A DNA stretch of 64,000 nt. Source: Acinetobacter kanungonis (GTDB taxonomy: Bacteria > Pseudomonadota > Gammaproteobacteria > Pseudomonadales > Moraxellaceae). The DNA is taken from assembly GCF_009939195.1 (NCBI RefSeq), contig NZ_JAACKC010000008.1:62001-126000 (forward strand). The letters are read 5' to 3'. Positions within the stretch are counted from its first letter, which is position 1. Each line of letters begins with the position of its first letter. The notes under the pieces are model-generated. The model did not search any database, was not told the origin of the DNA, and was given only the letters and a program-made list of their open reading frames with translations. Positions 19,902 through 29,476 of this stretch are shown one piece after another. Made by a program: the position numbers and the translations under genes.

Positions 19902-20567
19902 TTAATATTTACCAAATCTTCTTAAAATATAGCGGTATACTCTTATTAATATGTTCTCTTTTTCTAAAGTCCATGATTTTTTCCAATGATGAATTGCGTA
20001 AGTATTTGAAGTAATATGCTTAAACATTAGTTGATTAATAGGGTAGCTCTCAATAATATGATATGGGTAAAAATATTCTCGATCAAAAATAATATACTCA
20101 TCTTTATTGAAATTATTATTCTTTAGAACCGTTGCTAAAACAAATGGAATAGTCATAAAATAGGTAGAATTATCATAATATTCCAACATAGCTCTCAATA
20201 TTGAATGTTTCTTAACTGAACCCAAAACTGCACTATTAGGAGCATTCTTTTCGATATCTTCATATGCCGCAAAAAACTTATTATATAATAATGGTTCGAA
20301 ATCCTTCACAACTTCGATATCAGTGTCTAAGTAAATACCGCCTTCAGTGTATAAAGCAAAAATTCTGACATAATCTGCTACAAATGCATATTTCTTTTCA
20401 TCCATTGCTTTTTTAACCATTGGGTGATCCATTGGTGAGTTTTCTTCATTCCACAATTTAAATTCCCAGTCAGTTAAATAGACATGCCATGTCTCCATAC
20501 ATTCCTTTATTAACGGAGGATATTCTTTCCCACCGAACCAACAAAAATGTACAATTTTAGGAATCAT
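19902..20567 (-). CDS. GT32-like glycosyltransferase (DXD sugar-binding family)
   Basis: A 221-residue protein beginning IPKIVHFCWFGG, the typical opening of the OCH1/capsular glycosyltransferase sugar-binding region. The metal/nucleotide-binding DXD motif lies in GGIYLDTDIEVVKDFEPLL. Family members transfer galactose, mannose or related sugars to capsule intermediates. It overlaps the upstream GT2 gene by 4 bp. Function as one of five repeat-unit transferases is inferred from context. Confidence 0.86.
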   Translation of the reverse strand: MIPKIVHFCWFGGKEYPPLIKECMETWHVYLTDWEFKLWNEENSPMDHPMVKKAMDEKKYAFVADYVRIFALYTEGGIYLDTDIEVVKDFEPLLYNKFFAAYEDIEKNAPNSAVLGSVKKHSILRAMLEYYDNSTYFMTIPFVLATVLKNNNFNKDEYIIFDREYFYPYHIIESYPINQLMFKHITSNTYAIHHWKKSWTLEKENILIRVYRYILRRFGKY

Positions 20568-21478
20568 ATTTTTACACCCATAATTTTTTTAAAAAAATAA
20601 ACCAAACTTCTATAAAGAATAAAATTTAAAAATTCCATACTTTTGGGATAGAGTTGATAAAATGATATAGCAAATTTAAACCCTCTACTATTAATAGACT
20701 CTTGGAAAAGATTTTTCGACAATTGATTTAATGTCATATCAATTAACAAAGGATTTACTTCTCTTTTTTCAACCAAGTATTTAATAACATTACAATAACT
20801 ATTAAAAAAGTATGAACTTTTTTGACCTATACTACTACCTTCACGAATACGATAATTAACCAATATTTTATTACAATGATAAATTGTATCTACTTTTAAG
20901 TATAACATCGTAAATAAATAGACATCTTCTAATAGTAATTTTTCAGGAAAAAATTCATAAATAATCACTTCACGCTTGATTATTCTTAACCAAGGCATCC
21001 AAGCACATTCTGAATAAATTTCTATTAGATTTTCTTGAGTAGCTTTATAAAGCCCTTCTGTTAAAGTTGTATATATTTCACGTACAAAAATATTAGACCT
21101 ATCTAAAAAGGCTCGTGCTCCGAAATTTAAAATATCAGGATTATTTTTCAACATTTTAAGCACCGTTTCAATATAGTCCTTTTGGACGTAATCATCCGGA
21201 TCTAAAAAGCCTATATATTCACCTTGTGCTTTATTTATACCAAAATTTCTTGCAATGCTTTGCCCTTGATTTTCTTGATGAAAAATCAATAAATTATTAC
21301 ATAAATTAGTTGCCAATTTATCTTTATAACATTTAACTATATCAATTGATTTGTCTTTTGTTCCATCATTGATGAATATTAGCTCAACATCTTCTATCAG
21401 CTGAGGAATTAATTCATTTAAAAATTCCTCAATGTAAGCCTCTACACCATAAACAGGTATAATAATACTTAGCTTCAT
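20564..21478 (-). CDS. GT2-family glycosyltransferase
   Basis: A 304-residue GT-A fold enzyme. IIPVYGVEAYIEEFLNEL opens the nucleotide-binding domain. FINDGTKDKSIDIV, ENQGQSIARNFGINKAQGEYIGFLDPDD follow, and the last of these carries the DXD metal site. The C-terminal 100 residues are variable, as usual. It is inverting by family. It probably forms one linkage of the capsule unit. It lies 15 bp after wzx. Confidence 0.88.
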   Translation of the reverse strand: MKLSIIIPVYGVEAYIEEFLNELIPQLIEDVELIFINDGTKDKSIDIVKCYKDKLATNLCNNLLIFHQENQGQSIARNFGINKAQGEYIGFLDPDDYVQKDYIETVLKMLKNNPDILNFGARAFLDRSNIFVREIYTTLTEGLYKATQENLIEIYSECAWMPWLRIIKREVIIYEFFPEKLLLEDVYLFTMLYLKVDTIYHCNKILVNYRIREGSSIGQKSSYFFNSYCNVIKYLVEKREVNPLLIDMTLNQLSKNLFQESINSRGFKFAISFYQLYPKSMEFLNFILYRSLVYFFKKIMGVKI

Positions 21479-21493
21479 ATACAGATCTAACCA

Positions 21494-22777
21494 TTAATAC
21501 ATTGAATAAGTTGACAAACTAAAAACTCTTTTATGAGTATCTAAAATAAGACCTTTTTGATAAAAATAATTAAAAAGTGTAGCTGATAGAATTTCTGTTA
21601 TTAATATAGAATAAACTGCTCCATACAATCCATAAAAAAATATTAAAAAACAAGTTAAACCAATATTAAATACTACTAAAAAATTTGTTTTAACTTTAAG
21701 ATAATCAAAAGCCTTAAATTTAATCAAATATTTTTCAGAAACAGTTGAAATTCCAGAAAAAAAGCACACTATAACCATCAGCAATAATATATCATTAACC
21801 TCCTTAAATTCACTACCATAAAGATAATAAACTATCGCCCCCCCAAATATTGCAAAAAAAATAAATGCAAAAACAGATATTATAATTATCATTAAATTTA
21901 GTTTAGCCACCATCTTTTGACTTATTTCAAAATTTGGCTCAATATATATTTGCGTCATATAAGAAGATATCAATGCTGTTAAAACAAAATAAAAACTTGT
22001 ACCCAATGTTACAGCTACAGTATAAATCCCTAACTCATACTGTGATTTCATCCCTAAAAACATCTGAGCAGATTTAGTGAAAATTGCTACTGAGAGTGTA
22101 TATAATACCAATTTTCCGCCTACTTTTACCATGTATTGTCTATATCTATTAATTTTAAAATTTATTGTTTTTTTATTTGATTTTCTTATTTTAGAATAAA
22201 TTCTTCTACGCAATAAAAACGGTATCAGCGATAATAAAATAATAGGGAGGCATAGCCACTCAATCGCCAACTGAAATTTTGCTATAATATAACGAATAAA
22301 CAACGATAAAAGCAGAGCAAAAATATTGCATAATGTATTTATTTTTGAATTTAAGATTGCATTAAAATAAATACTATATACATCATGCAAAGAAAAATAA
22401 ATTGCAACAAATGAAGCAATAGAGAATATAAATGTTAATCTATCTGTATATAGAAAAATAAATACCAAAAGACTGCTTGAAAAAAATATATATATTGCAT
22501 TTCTAATAGGGATGGTTGCTTTAATTATTTTTTCACCTATCACTCTATTTTGACTAGATTTTTTAAAAAGAATATTCTCTGATCCAAACATCGCTGCTGT
22601 TTGAATAATTGCAAAGATTGCAGTTGCAAAAGTCAGTTTTCCAAAATTTTCTGGACCTATATATTTTGCAACAAAAGAGGTAACAAATATTAATCCAAAA
22701 ATAGAAACAACTTTTTCAGACATCATCCAAATCGAATTTTTAAATACTTTATTATTTAATTTTTTTCTTAAATTCAT
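21494..22777 (-). CDS. wzx: Repeat-unit flippase Wzx (polysaccharide transporter family)
   Basis: Inner-membrane protein of 427 residues with about 12 hydrophobic helices. The N-terminus has SIWMMSEKVVSIFGLIFVTSFVAKYIGPENFGKL, where the YIGPENFG turn is the recognisable signature of Wzx/RfbX flippases. It moves undecaprenyl-linked repeat units to the periplasm for Wzy. It lies 3 bp after gna. Strong A+T bias matches its neighbours. The alternative, another MOP-superfamily exporter, is unlikely in this cluster. Confidence 0.9.
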   Translation of the reverse strand: MNLRKKLNNKVFKNSIWMMSEKVVSIFGLIFVTSFVAKYIGPENFGKLTFATAIFAIIQTAAMFGSENILFKKSSQNRVIGEKIIKATIPIRNAIYIFFSSSLLVFIFLYTDRLTFIFSIASFVAIYFSLHDVYSIYFNAILNSKINTLCNIFALLLSLFIRYIIAKFQLAIEWLCLPIILLSLIPFLLRRRIYSKIRKSNKKTINFKINRYRQYMVKVGGKLVLYTLSVAIFTKSAQMFLGMKSQYELGIYTVAVTLGTSFYFVLTALISSYMTQIYIEPNFEISQKMVAKLNLMIIIISVFAFIFFAIFGGAIVYYLYGSEFKEVNDILLLMVIVCFFSGISTVSEKYLIKFKAFDYLKVKTNFLVVFNIGLTCFLIFFYGLYGAVYSILITEILSATLFNYFYQKGLILDTHKRVFSLSTYSMY

Positions 22778-22780
22778 TAC

Positions 22781-24058
22781 TTACAATCTGATATCACTTT
22801 GTGTTTTATTTAAAACATATTTTAAATCATACAACACATGTCTTTCTTTACCCAATGCATTGAATTGACTTGCAGTCATGGTTTTAAATTCATCATGTGA
22901 AACTGCCAAAACAATTGCATCATATAAACCATGCTCTAAATTTTGAATAGGAGCTAGACCATATTCTTGTTCAACTTCACTTGAATTTACCCATGGGTCA
23001 TAGATATCTAAAGCTAGATCATATTCTTTTAATGCTTTTACCATATCAACAATTTTAGTATTGCGGATATCTGGACAATTTTCCTTAAAGGTTAACCCCA
23101 TCACTAAAATACGCGCACCAACCACCTGAATCCGCTTTTTCACCATCTCTTTAATTAACTGGGTTGCAACGTATTCACCCATTCGATCATTCAAACGTCG
23201 CGCAGCTAATATAATTTCAGGATGCAACCCTATAGACTGGGCTTTATGGGTTAAATAATATGGATCCACCCCAATACAATGACCACCCACTAATCCTGGA
23301 CGAAAAGGTAAAAAATTCCATTTGGTACCTGCGGCCTTAAGTACTTCTTCAGTATCAATTTCTAATTTATTAAAAATAAGAGCTAATTCATTTATTAAAG
23401 CAATATTGACATCTCTTTGAGTGTTTTCAATTACTTTTGCTGCTTCAGCGACCTTAATACTAGGAGCTTTATAAGTTCCAGCTTGTATAATCAATTGATA
23501 AACTTGATCGATATAATCAGCAACCTCTGTCGTAGAGCCTGAAGTAATTTTTAAAATATTGGTCACACGTTTTTGTTTATCGCCTGGATTGATACGCTCA
23601 GGGCTATAACCAACAAAAAAATCCTGATTAAATTTTAAGCCAGAAATTTTCTCTAAGACAGGAATACAAACTTCCTCTGTCGCACCAGGATAAACCGTAG
23701 ACTCATAAACAACGATATCGCCTTTTTTTAACACTGTACCAATGGTTTCAGATGATTTGATTAAAGGCGATAAATCTGGCTGTTTGAAATCATCAATTGG
23801 CGTAGGAACCGTAATGATATAAAAGTTGGCTTCAGCTAAATCTTCTATCTTGGCCGTGTAACTCAAAAATACTGTTTGTTTTAATTCTTCTGATGAAATT
23901 TCTAGAGTATGATCAAATCCAGCTACCAGATCTTCAATCCGTTGCAGGCGGATATCAAAACCGATCGTCGGTGCATGCTTTCCAAACTCAACCGCAAGCG
24001 GTAACCCAACATAACCTAGCCCAACGATTGCAATGTGGAGTTGTTCGAGTTGAAACAT
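22781..24058 (-). CDS. gna: UDP-HexNAc C6 dehydrogenase (Gna/WbpO/TviB family)
   Basis: Oxidises UDP-GlcNAc or UDP-GalNAc at C6 to the uronic acid. The NAD motif [10 protein letters not shown] is at 11-20 and the catalytic cysteine is intact at 261 in [30 protein letters not shown] and RPGLVGGH match the TviB/WbpO group. Start chosen at ATG 24058 rather than the in-frame TTG at 24079. It is the first gene of the minus-strand capsule operon and faces wza across 209 bp. It is the only dedicated precursor gene in the variable core, so a hexosaminuronic acid is likely in the product. Confidence 0.92.
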   Translation of the reverse strand: MFQLEQLHIAIVGLGYVGLPLAVEFGKHAPTIGFDIRLQRIEDLVAGFDHTLEISSEELKQTVFLSYTAKIEDLAEANFYIITVPTPIDDFKQPDLSPLIKSSETIGTVLKKGDIVVYESTVYPGATEEVCIPVLEKISGLKFNQDFFVGYSPERINPGDKQKRVTNILKITSGSTTEVADYIDQVYQLIIQAGTYKAPSIKVAEAAKVIENTQRDVNIALINELALIFNKLEIDTEEVLKAAGTKWNFLPFRPGLVGGHCIGVDPYYLTHKAQSIGLHPEIILAARRLNDRMGEYVATQLIKEMVKKRIQVVGARILVMGLTFKENCPDIRNTKIVDMVKALKEYDLALDIYDPWVNSSEVEQEYGLAPIQNLEHGLYDAIVLAVSHDEFKTMTASQFNALGKERHVLYDLKYVLNKTQSDIRL

Positions 24059-24267
24059 ATGAGCCCTGATAATGATCAATTAATCTATGAAGGAAATATA
24101 ACAAAATACGCCTTTGTAAGATATGAAATATAGCAGATCCTACATGATGTATCTTTGAATTATACAATTTAACGGCTAAAAACCTACATCAAATTTTAAT
24201 TATGATCTACAATCCTGTTAGAATTTTGATTCTAATTAACAATGAATTACAAACAAAGGGTTTAGCT

Positions 24268-25383
24268 GTGAAGTTTAAGAGCACCTCACTACTACTAAGT
24301 ATATGTATTTTAAATATTTCTGGATGTGCTATTACTTCTGGACTTCAAACAGGTCTTCAAACTTATGATATTCCCGACCAAGGACAATTTACAACAGACC
24401 AAGGCGCAAACATCTCTGTCATTCAGTTAACACAAAATAATCTATCATCTATAGGCTCAACAACTAATAAAAATGTAGATTCAAATCTCGCTTCCCTCTT
24501 CCATGCTAAACATAATTTATATCGTTTGAGTCCAGGCGATATCCTTACTGTAAGGCTTTGGGCATATCCAGAAATTACACCTTCTGTTCAAGATGTTAAT
24601 AGTGCTAAGGCCGTCGGTTATGTTATCGACACCAATGGTAATATTTTCCTCCCTCTGGTAGGAAAGATTCAGGCTTCAGGAAGAACGGTTTCTGAACTTA
24701 ATCAAATTTTAAATGTACAATTCTCACACTTTTTAAAAAAACCAGATGTTATCGTTCGTGTCCTTTCATATGAAGGTAAACGTTATTTTGTCAATGGTCA
24801 GGTTATGAAGAGTGGCGAATATCCCTTAACAGATCAACCGATTAGTATCTATACCGCTCTCGGAATGGCAGGAGGAGTCAACGCTGAAACAGGAGATAAC
24901 TCGTCTATCCAATTAATTCGGAATGGAAAGATTTTTGATTTAAATGTGTTAAATTTAGAGAAGCAAGGCTATTCTTTACACAATTTACTGATCCAGCCAA
25001 ATGACACGATCTACATTAATAATAAACAAAATAGAAAAGTCTACGTGATGGGGGAGTCGAATAAAAGTCAGGCCCTTGAACTACGTGATCAAGACATGAC
25101 ATTGAGTGACGTATTAGGTGAAAGTGAAGGGGTTAATCCTTATTCTGCAAGTGCAGCGCGTATTTATGTCATGCGAACCAACTTACAAACCAAATCTTCA
25201 ACCATGTACCATCTAGATTTAAAAAGTCTCGGCAATCTAGCTCTAGCCAATCAATTTCAAATGCAAAAAAATGATATTGTGTACATTGATGCAACTGGAT
25301 TAACTCGTTGGCAACGTGTGATTGGTCAGATCGTACCATTTGCTAGTGCAATCTATTCATTCCAAATGCTTGGAAACAACTAA
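24268..25383 (+). CDS. wza: Outer-membrane polysaccharide export lipoprotein Wza
   Basis: Forms the octameric outer-membrane channel for capsule. Start chosen at GTG 24268, preceded by AAAGGG 7 bp upstream; this gives a clean lipoprotein signal with ISGC lipobox and acylated Cys20. The ORF extends to 24202, but that extension adds a hydrophobic tail before the signal. Polysaccharide export (poly_export) and SLBB domains follow: YRLSPGDILTVRLWAYPEI, DTNGNIFLPLVGKIQASGRTVSEL, and SLBB repeats with VMKSGEYPLTDQPISIYTALGMAGG. The C-terminal helix is WQRVIGQIVPFASAIYSF. 371 residues. It is divergent from gna and upstream of wzc. Confidence 0.92.
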   Translation: MKFKSTSLLLSICILNISGCAITSGLQTGLQTYDIPDQGQFTTDQGANISVIQLTQNNLSSIGSTTNKNVDSNLASLFHAKHNLYRLSPGDILTVRLWAYPEITPSVQDVNSAKAVGYVIDTNGNIFLPLVGKIQASGRTVSELNQILNVQFSHFLKKPDVIVRVLSYEGKRYFVNGQVMKSGEYPLTDQPISIYTALGMAGGVNAETGDNSSIQLIRNGKIFDLNVLNLEKQGYSLHNLLIQPNDTIYINNKQNRKVYVMGESNKSQALELRDQDMTLSDVLGESEGVNPYSASAARIYVMRTNLQTKSSTMYHLDLKSLGNLALANQFQMQKNDIVYIDATGLTRWQRVIGQIVPFASAIYSFQMLGNN

Positions 25384-25514
25384 CACGATAAATTTTTGAA
25401 ATATATAAGAATTTAATGATCCCATTTCAGGATGAATAGACCATGTAATTAAATAAACTGAAATAAATAGTTATTAATTGCATAAAAAAATTGAGACAAA
25501 TTTAAGGCATCATA
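25384..25514 (+). other. Spacer in place of wzb between wza and wzc
   Basis: In Acinetobacter capsule loci the low-molecular-weight tyrosine phosphatase gene wzb lies between wza and wzc. Here only 131 bp separate them, far too short for the roughly 140-residue protein. The stretch is rich in A+T, has stops in all frames and shows no remnant of the CxxNxCRS phosphatase loop. It probably carries only a leader or promoter for wzc. Confidence 0.75.
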
Positions 25515-27614
25515 ATGAGTCAAGTAACACAACCAAATTCAGATGATCAGATTGATTTAAAAGAGTTATTTTTTTCACTAATAGAGCAATGGAAAATTAT
25601 TGTTCTTTGCATTTTTTTTAGTTTAGTATGCGCACTGTTATATTTACAGAGTGCAAATAAACAATATCAAACAGATGCACTGATACAAATTAAATCAACC
25701 AAAGGAAATTCTCTAGCTGGGTTGAGCTCTGAAATGATGGCTATGGCTAGTCTAGCAGGTATATCAGGAGCTGGTGGAGGTGCCAACACGCAAGCTGAAA
25801 TTGAGTTGTTAAAGTCTCGTACAATTTTAGGACAAGCTATCCAAAACTTACATCTGGATTTACAAATTCAAGCTCAACAGGGATTCTTTTCAAATCTACT
25901 TTCAACTGAAAATTATCTCAATACATATTCTACTCAGGGTGTTTTACTCACCACTAAAACACAAAGCATTTATTTCTCAAAATTGGAAGTTCCTCAAGCT
26001 TACGAAAACAAGCCCTTAAACTTAGTATTAAAGCAGGGTCAATATAAAATCTATGACAAAAAAACAGAACAGCTTTTAGTTCAAGGACAATTGAACCAAT
26101 TTTTCAGTAAAAATGGTTGGAAAATTCATATTACTGGACCAACTCAGCTACAACAAGAGTTTTTAGTTCAGAAAAACTCCTTAGCAGCTGCTATGTCAAA
26201 TATATTAAAGAACTTCAGTGCCCAAGAAAAAGGTAAAGGTACTGGTATTGTAGAGCTTACCTATCAAGGTGAAAATAAAACCAATATTCCTGAGATCCTT
26301 AACACGGTACTTAATATTTACAAACAACAAGACATTGCTCGTAGCGCTACTGACAAAGACCAACAAGTCAAATTTTTAGAAAAACAACTTCCTGAACTCA
26401 AGACAGACTTAAACGCTTCAGAAAGCCAATTTAATCAATTTAGAGAGAAATATGGCACAATTGATGTAAAAGAAGAGTCCGAGCTTTATTTAAAGCAAAC
26501 AATGCTACTAGAAACTAGTCGAATTGAACTTCAACAAAAGCAAGCCGAACTCAGTGCACAATATACCAATGAGCACCCAGCTATGGCTGCGATTAATGCT
26601 CAATTAGAAACAATTAATAGTAAGATTAATGAACTAAATTCAAAACTTAAACAACTCCCTGAAATTCAACGTCAATACTTGCAATATTATCGTGATGTTG
26701 AAATCAAAACTCAGCTCTATACTAGCCTACTGGGTACTTACCAAAGCTTGAATGTTGCCAAGGCTGGAGAATTAGGCAAGGTTAGTATTGTAGACTATGC
26801 TGTAGAACCCGTTAAACCTATTAAACCTCGTAAGCTAATTGTTTTAATCCTTTCAATCTTTGTTGGTGGTTTTATTGGGGTATTGTTTGCGTTACTACGT
26901 AACATTTCAAAAACAGGGGTGAAACATCGTGAAGACATTGAACAAGCAACAGGGCTTAAAACTTATGCTGAATTAGTACAAAACCGTAAAAGTACTGGCT
27001 CTTCTATACAATCTCTTTCAACACTGATTCCGACCTTACGCTATCAATTACAGAAAAAACAACATAATGTCGCGTTACTTAGCAGCATTGTACCTGACCA
27101 AAACCAAACCGCTATTGCTCAACAATTAGCCATTCTTATGAGCCAAACAGGACAAAAAGTCTTATTGGTGGACAATGATCTCAAGCAGGGGCAACTTGCT
27201 CAAAGCTTGAATGCTACTGCACAGGTAGGATTATCGGAATACTTACGTGGACAAGCTGAATTCAATCAGATAATCCAAAATACTACGTATGCCAATCTTA
27301 GTATAATTACCTGCGGTATTAATAATCATGAAACTTCTTTAGCTATGTATCCAACAAGATTGGCGCAGTTATTACAGCAGGCCAAAGAGCAGTATGACTA
27401 TGTTATTTTAAGTGCAGCACCGATCTTGGCAAATGCAGATAGCTTGAACTTAGCTCAATATTCTGGCTTTAACCTAGCATTAGTCCAATATGCGAAAACC
27501 CAGTTGAAAGAGATTGAACTCGCCAAATCACAATTTGAAAATGCTGGACATACCATCGATGGCATCATCTTCGATCAGATTCCTGCATATCAAAGTAAAA
27601 ATTATCAAAACTAA
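25515..27614 (+). CDS. wzc: Wzc-like polysaccharide co-polymerase with degenerate tyrosine kinase domain
   Basis: Inner-membrane chain-length and export protein of 699 residues. It has an N-terminal Wzz domain with a first membrane helix at about 28-50, a periplasmic coiled-coil region, a PxxP-type segment (EPVKPIKPRK) and a second helix at about 440-462. The cytoplasmic BY-kinase domain remains, but its catalytic residues are changed. The Walker A region reads VPDQNQT with Gln531 where Lys is required. Walker B reads VILSAAP with Ser633 instead of Asp. The C-terminus has only two Tyr residues and no tyrosine cluster. Walker A' (LLVDNDLKQG) survives. Length and reading frame are intact, so it is probably still a structural co-polymerase. 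Confidence 0.88.
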   Translation: MSQVTQPNSDDQIDLKELFFSLIEQWKIIVLCIFFSLVCALLYLQSANKQYQTDALIQIKSTKGNSLAGLSSEMMAMASLAGISGAGGGANTQAEIELLKSRTILGQAIQNLHLDLQIQAQQGFFSNLLSTENYLNTYSTQGVLLTTKTQSIYFSKLEVPQAYENKPLNLVLKQGQYKIYDKKTEQLLVQGQLNQFFSKNGWKIHITGPTQLQQEFLVQKNSLAAAMSNILKNFSAQEKGKGTGIVELTYQGENKTNIPEILNTVLNIYKQQDIARSATDKDQQVKFLEKQLPELKTDLNASESQFNQFREKYGTIDVKEESELYLKQTMLLETSRIELQQKQAELSAQYTNEHPAMAAINAQLETINSKINELNSKLKQLPEIQRQYLQYYRDVEIKTQLYTSLLGTYQSLNVAKAGELGKVSIVDYAVEPVKPIKPRKLIVLILSIFVGGFIGVLFALLRNISKTGVKHREDIEQATGLKTYAELVQNRKSTGSSIQSLSTLIPTLRYQLQKKQHNVALLSSIVPDQNQTAIAQQLAILMSQTGQKVLLVDNDLKQGQLAQSLNATAQVGLSEYLRGQAEFNQIIQNTTYANLSIITCGINNHETSLAMYPTRLAQLLQQAKEQYDYVILSAAPILANADSLNLAQYSGFNLALVQYAKTQLKEIELAKSQFENAGHTIDGIIFDQIPAYQSKNYQN

Positions 27615-27638
27615 ACTTATTCATCATCATTAAGCAAA

Positions 27639-27668
27639 GACAGGACGTATGATACGTCCTGTCTTTTT
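27639..27668 (+). terminator. Rho-independent terminator after wzc
   Basis: An 11-bp perfect stem GACAGGACGTA/TACGTCCTGTC with a TGA loop is followed by TTTTT. It separates the wza-wzc unit from fkpA. Confidence 0.9.
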
Positions 27669-27809
27669 GGTATTTCTCTAAAGGATTGAAAGCATCTGAT
27701 CCTTATACAAAAATCTACTTTTTTTCTTAATTAAACATTCTACGCATAAATCTAGACATGCTAAGATCAAAAATATGTTTTATTAGAACACCTCATTCTA
27801 GGATATCTC

Positions 27810-28514
27810 ATGAGTAAAGCCTTACCCATCGCTGTTGCTGTAATTTTAGGCGGTGCTGCACTTGTTCCAGTTTATTATGCAACCAAACACCCTGAAGCCA
27901 TCACATCAAAAGCCTCTAAAAATGCTTCTGCTGTTGAAAAAATTAGCTATGCATTAGGTTATGAAGTTGCACACCAAACACCACCTGAACTCGACATTAA
28001 CAGCTTTGTGACAGGCGTTCGTGAAGGGCATGCACGCACACAGCCAGCATATACCGAGCAAGAACTACAACAAGCTTATCAGCAATTCCAACAAGAAATG
28101 CAGCAGAAACAAGCTGATCAAGCCAAAAATGCGCAAAGTGCAAGCGATAGCTTCCTGACAGAAAATGCCAAAAAACCAGGCGTTAAAACGACTGCTTCTG
28201 GTCTGCAATATATTATTACTCAAGAAGGGACTGGCAAACAGCCTGCTGCCGACTCTGTGGTTACTGTACACTACACAGGTAAACTGGTTGACGGCAAAGT
28301 TTTTGATAGTTCAATTCAACGTGGTGAGCCAATTGAGTTCCCACTCAATCAAGTGATTCCGGGTTGGACCGAAGGCCTACAACTGATGAAGGAAGGTGGC
28401 AAAGCGACTTTGTTTATTCCTGCAAAATTGGGCTACGGCGAACAAGGTGTTCCAGGCACTATTCCTGCTAACAGCACACTGATCTTTGATGTTGAATTGA
28501 TTAAAGTAAAATAA
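27810..28514 (+). CDS. fkpA: FKBP-type peptidyl-prolyl isomerase with N-terminal dimerisation domain
   Basis: Periplasmic proline isomerase and chaperone, 234 residues. An N-terminal hydrophobic segment (about 6-24) without an obvious cleavage site may act as a signal anchor. The FKBP_N helical domain ([22 protein letters not shown]) is followed by the catalytic FKBP fold with [40 protein letters not shown] and [26 protein letters not shown]. fkpA is the conventional left boundary of Acinetobacter K loci. A second copy follows. Confidence 0.93.
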   Translation: MSKALPIAVAVILGGAALVPVYYATKHPEAITSKASKNASAVEKISYALGYEVAHQTPPELDINSFVTGVREGHARTQPAYTEQELQQAYQQFQQEMQQKQADQAKNAQSASDSFLTENAKKPGVKTTASGLQYIITQEGTGKQPAADSVVTVHYTGKLVDGKVFDSSIQRGEPIEFPLNQVIPGWTEGLQLMKEGGKATLFIPAKLGYGEQGVPGTIPANSTLIFDVELIKVK

Positions 28515-28520
28515 GAAATT

Positions 28521-28548
28521 GAGGAGAGCTTAGCTCTCCTTCTTTCGC
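28521..28548 (+). terminator. Terminator after fkpA
   Basis: GGAGAGC (28523-28529) and GCTCTCC (28533-28539) form a 7-bp stem with loop TTA, followed by an imperfect T-rich tail. Confidence 0.6.
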
Positions 28549-28719
28549 TTTAGATCGTCGGTTTTATACAAAATGGGATTTTAATCAACTAGAACCGTTT
28601 TATGGGCGATAAAGTCCTAGACTGACTGAATCTGAAGACACTACAAAATAAAAAATATTGTCGACCATATTCCTGATATTTTCGAATATGGCGACATGAA
28701 AACTCCTTAGGAAGATTGA

Positions 28720-29409
28720 ATGAAAATACACATACTGTTGGCATCTACCCTGCTATTGAGTGCCACCGCTTTCGCCAAGCCCATTACCACCAGTAGCTCT
28801 CCTTCAGAACAAGTCGGTTATAGCTTTGGCTATTTGATGGGTCGTACCAATGCTGAGTCAATGAAAGATTTAAATCTAGAAGCTTTTATTCAAGGGCTTC
28901 GTGAAGCAGCTCAGGGAAAAGATGCCTCTCTCACTGATGAGGAAATGGCACGTATTTTAACTCAATATAAAAAGCAGGCTGAAGCGCAACAGCTGTTAGA
29001 GTTAAAAAAGCAAGCTGAAACAAACAGTAAAATTGGCAATGCTTTTCTGGCTGAAAATGCCAAAAAGTCAGGCGTACAAACCACTGCTTCAGGTCTGCAA
29101 TATCAAGTACTAAAAACTGGTACAGGTAAAACCCCGAAAGTGAGTTCTAAAGTCAAAGTCGACTATGAAGGGCGTTTAATTGATGGGACAGTTTTTGATA
29201 GCTCGATCGCTCGTCAGCATCCTGCCGAATTCCAAGTCAATCAAGTCATTCAAGGTTGGACGGAAGGCTTACAATTGATGAAAGAGGGCGCAAAATACCG
29301 CTTCTTTATCCCATCCAATCTTGCCTATGGTCAGATTGGTTCTGGCGATATTATCGAGCCAAACAGCACCTTGATTTTCGATGTCGAATTGTTGCAAGTA
29401 TTGCCTTAA
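28720..29409 (+). CDS. Second FKBP-type peptidyl-prolyl isomerase
   Basis: A 229-residue periplasmic paralogue of the preceding gene. A cleavable signal peptide is clear (MKIHILLASTLLLSATAFA then KP). The FKBP_N part has QVGYSFGYLMGRTNAES. The catalytic part has VKVDYEGRLIDGTVFDSSIARQ and [21 protein letters not shown], ending in FDVELLQVLP. It has its own 200-bp upstream region and its own terminator, so it is expressed separately from fkpA. Tandem fkpA-like genes at this place are known in Acinetobacter. Confidence 0.92.
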   Translation: MKIHILLASTLLLSATAFAKPITTSSSPSEQVGYSFGYLMGRTNAESMKDLNLEAFIQGLREAAQGKDASLTDEEMARILTQYKKQAEAQQLLELKKQAETNSKIGNAFLAENAKKSGVQTTASGLQYQVLKTGTGKTPKVSSKVKVDYEGRLIDGTVFDSSIARQHPAEFQVNQVIQGWTEGLQLMKEGAKYRFFIPSNLAYGQIGSGDIIEPNSTLIFDVELLQVLP

Positions 29410-29416
29410 AATAGAA

Positions 29417-29440
29417 GGGACTGCAATCAGTCCCTTTTTT
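29417..29440 (+). terminator. Terminator after the second FKBP gene
   Basis: GGGACTG and CAGTCCC form a 7-bp stem with CAAT loop, followed by T6. murJ converges on it. Confidence 0.85.
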
Positions 29441-29476
29441 AACTCTAAACTCGTTGTTTTGAAGATGATCCATCGA

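Noticed and set aside
20200..23000. Insertion sequence or transposase remnants in the A+T-rich core
   Set aside because: All frames are accounted for by intact glycosyltransferase, flippase and dehydrogenase genes; no transposase motifs or flanking inverted repeats were seen.
24059..24267. JUMPstart/ops antitermination element upstream of the capsule genes
   Set aside because: No GGCGGTAG core is present in the divergent gna-wza region on either strand.
25384..25514. Hidden or frameshifted wzb between wza and wzc
   Set aside because: The spacer is too short, has stops in every frame and contains no CxxNxCRS-like coding in either direction.
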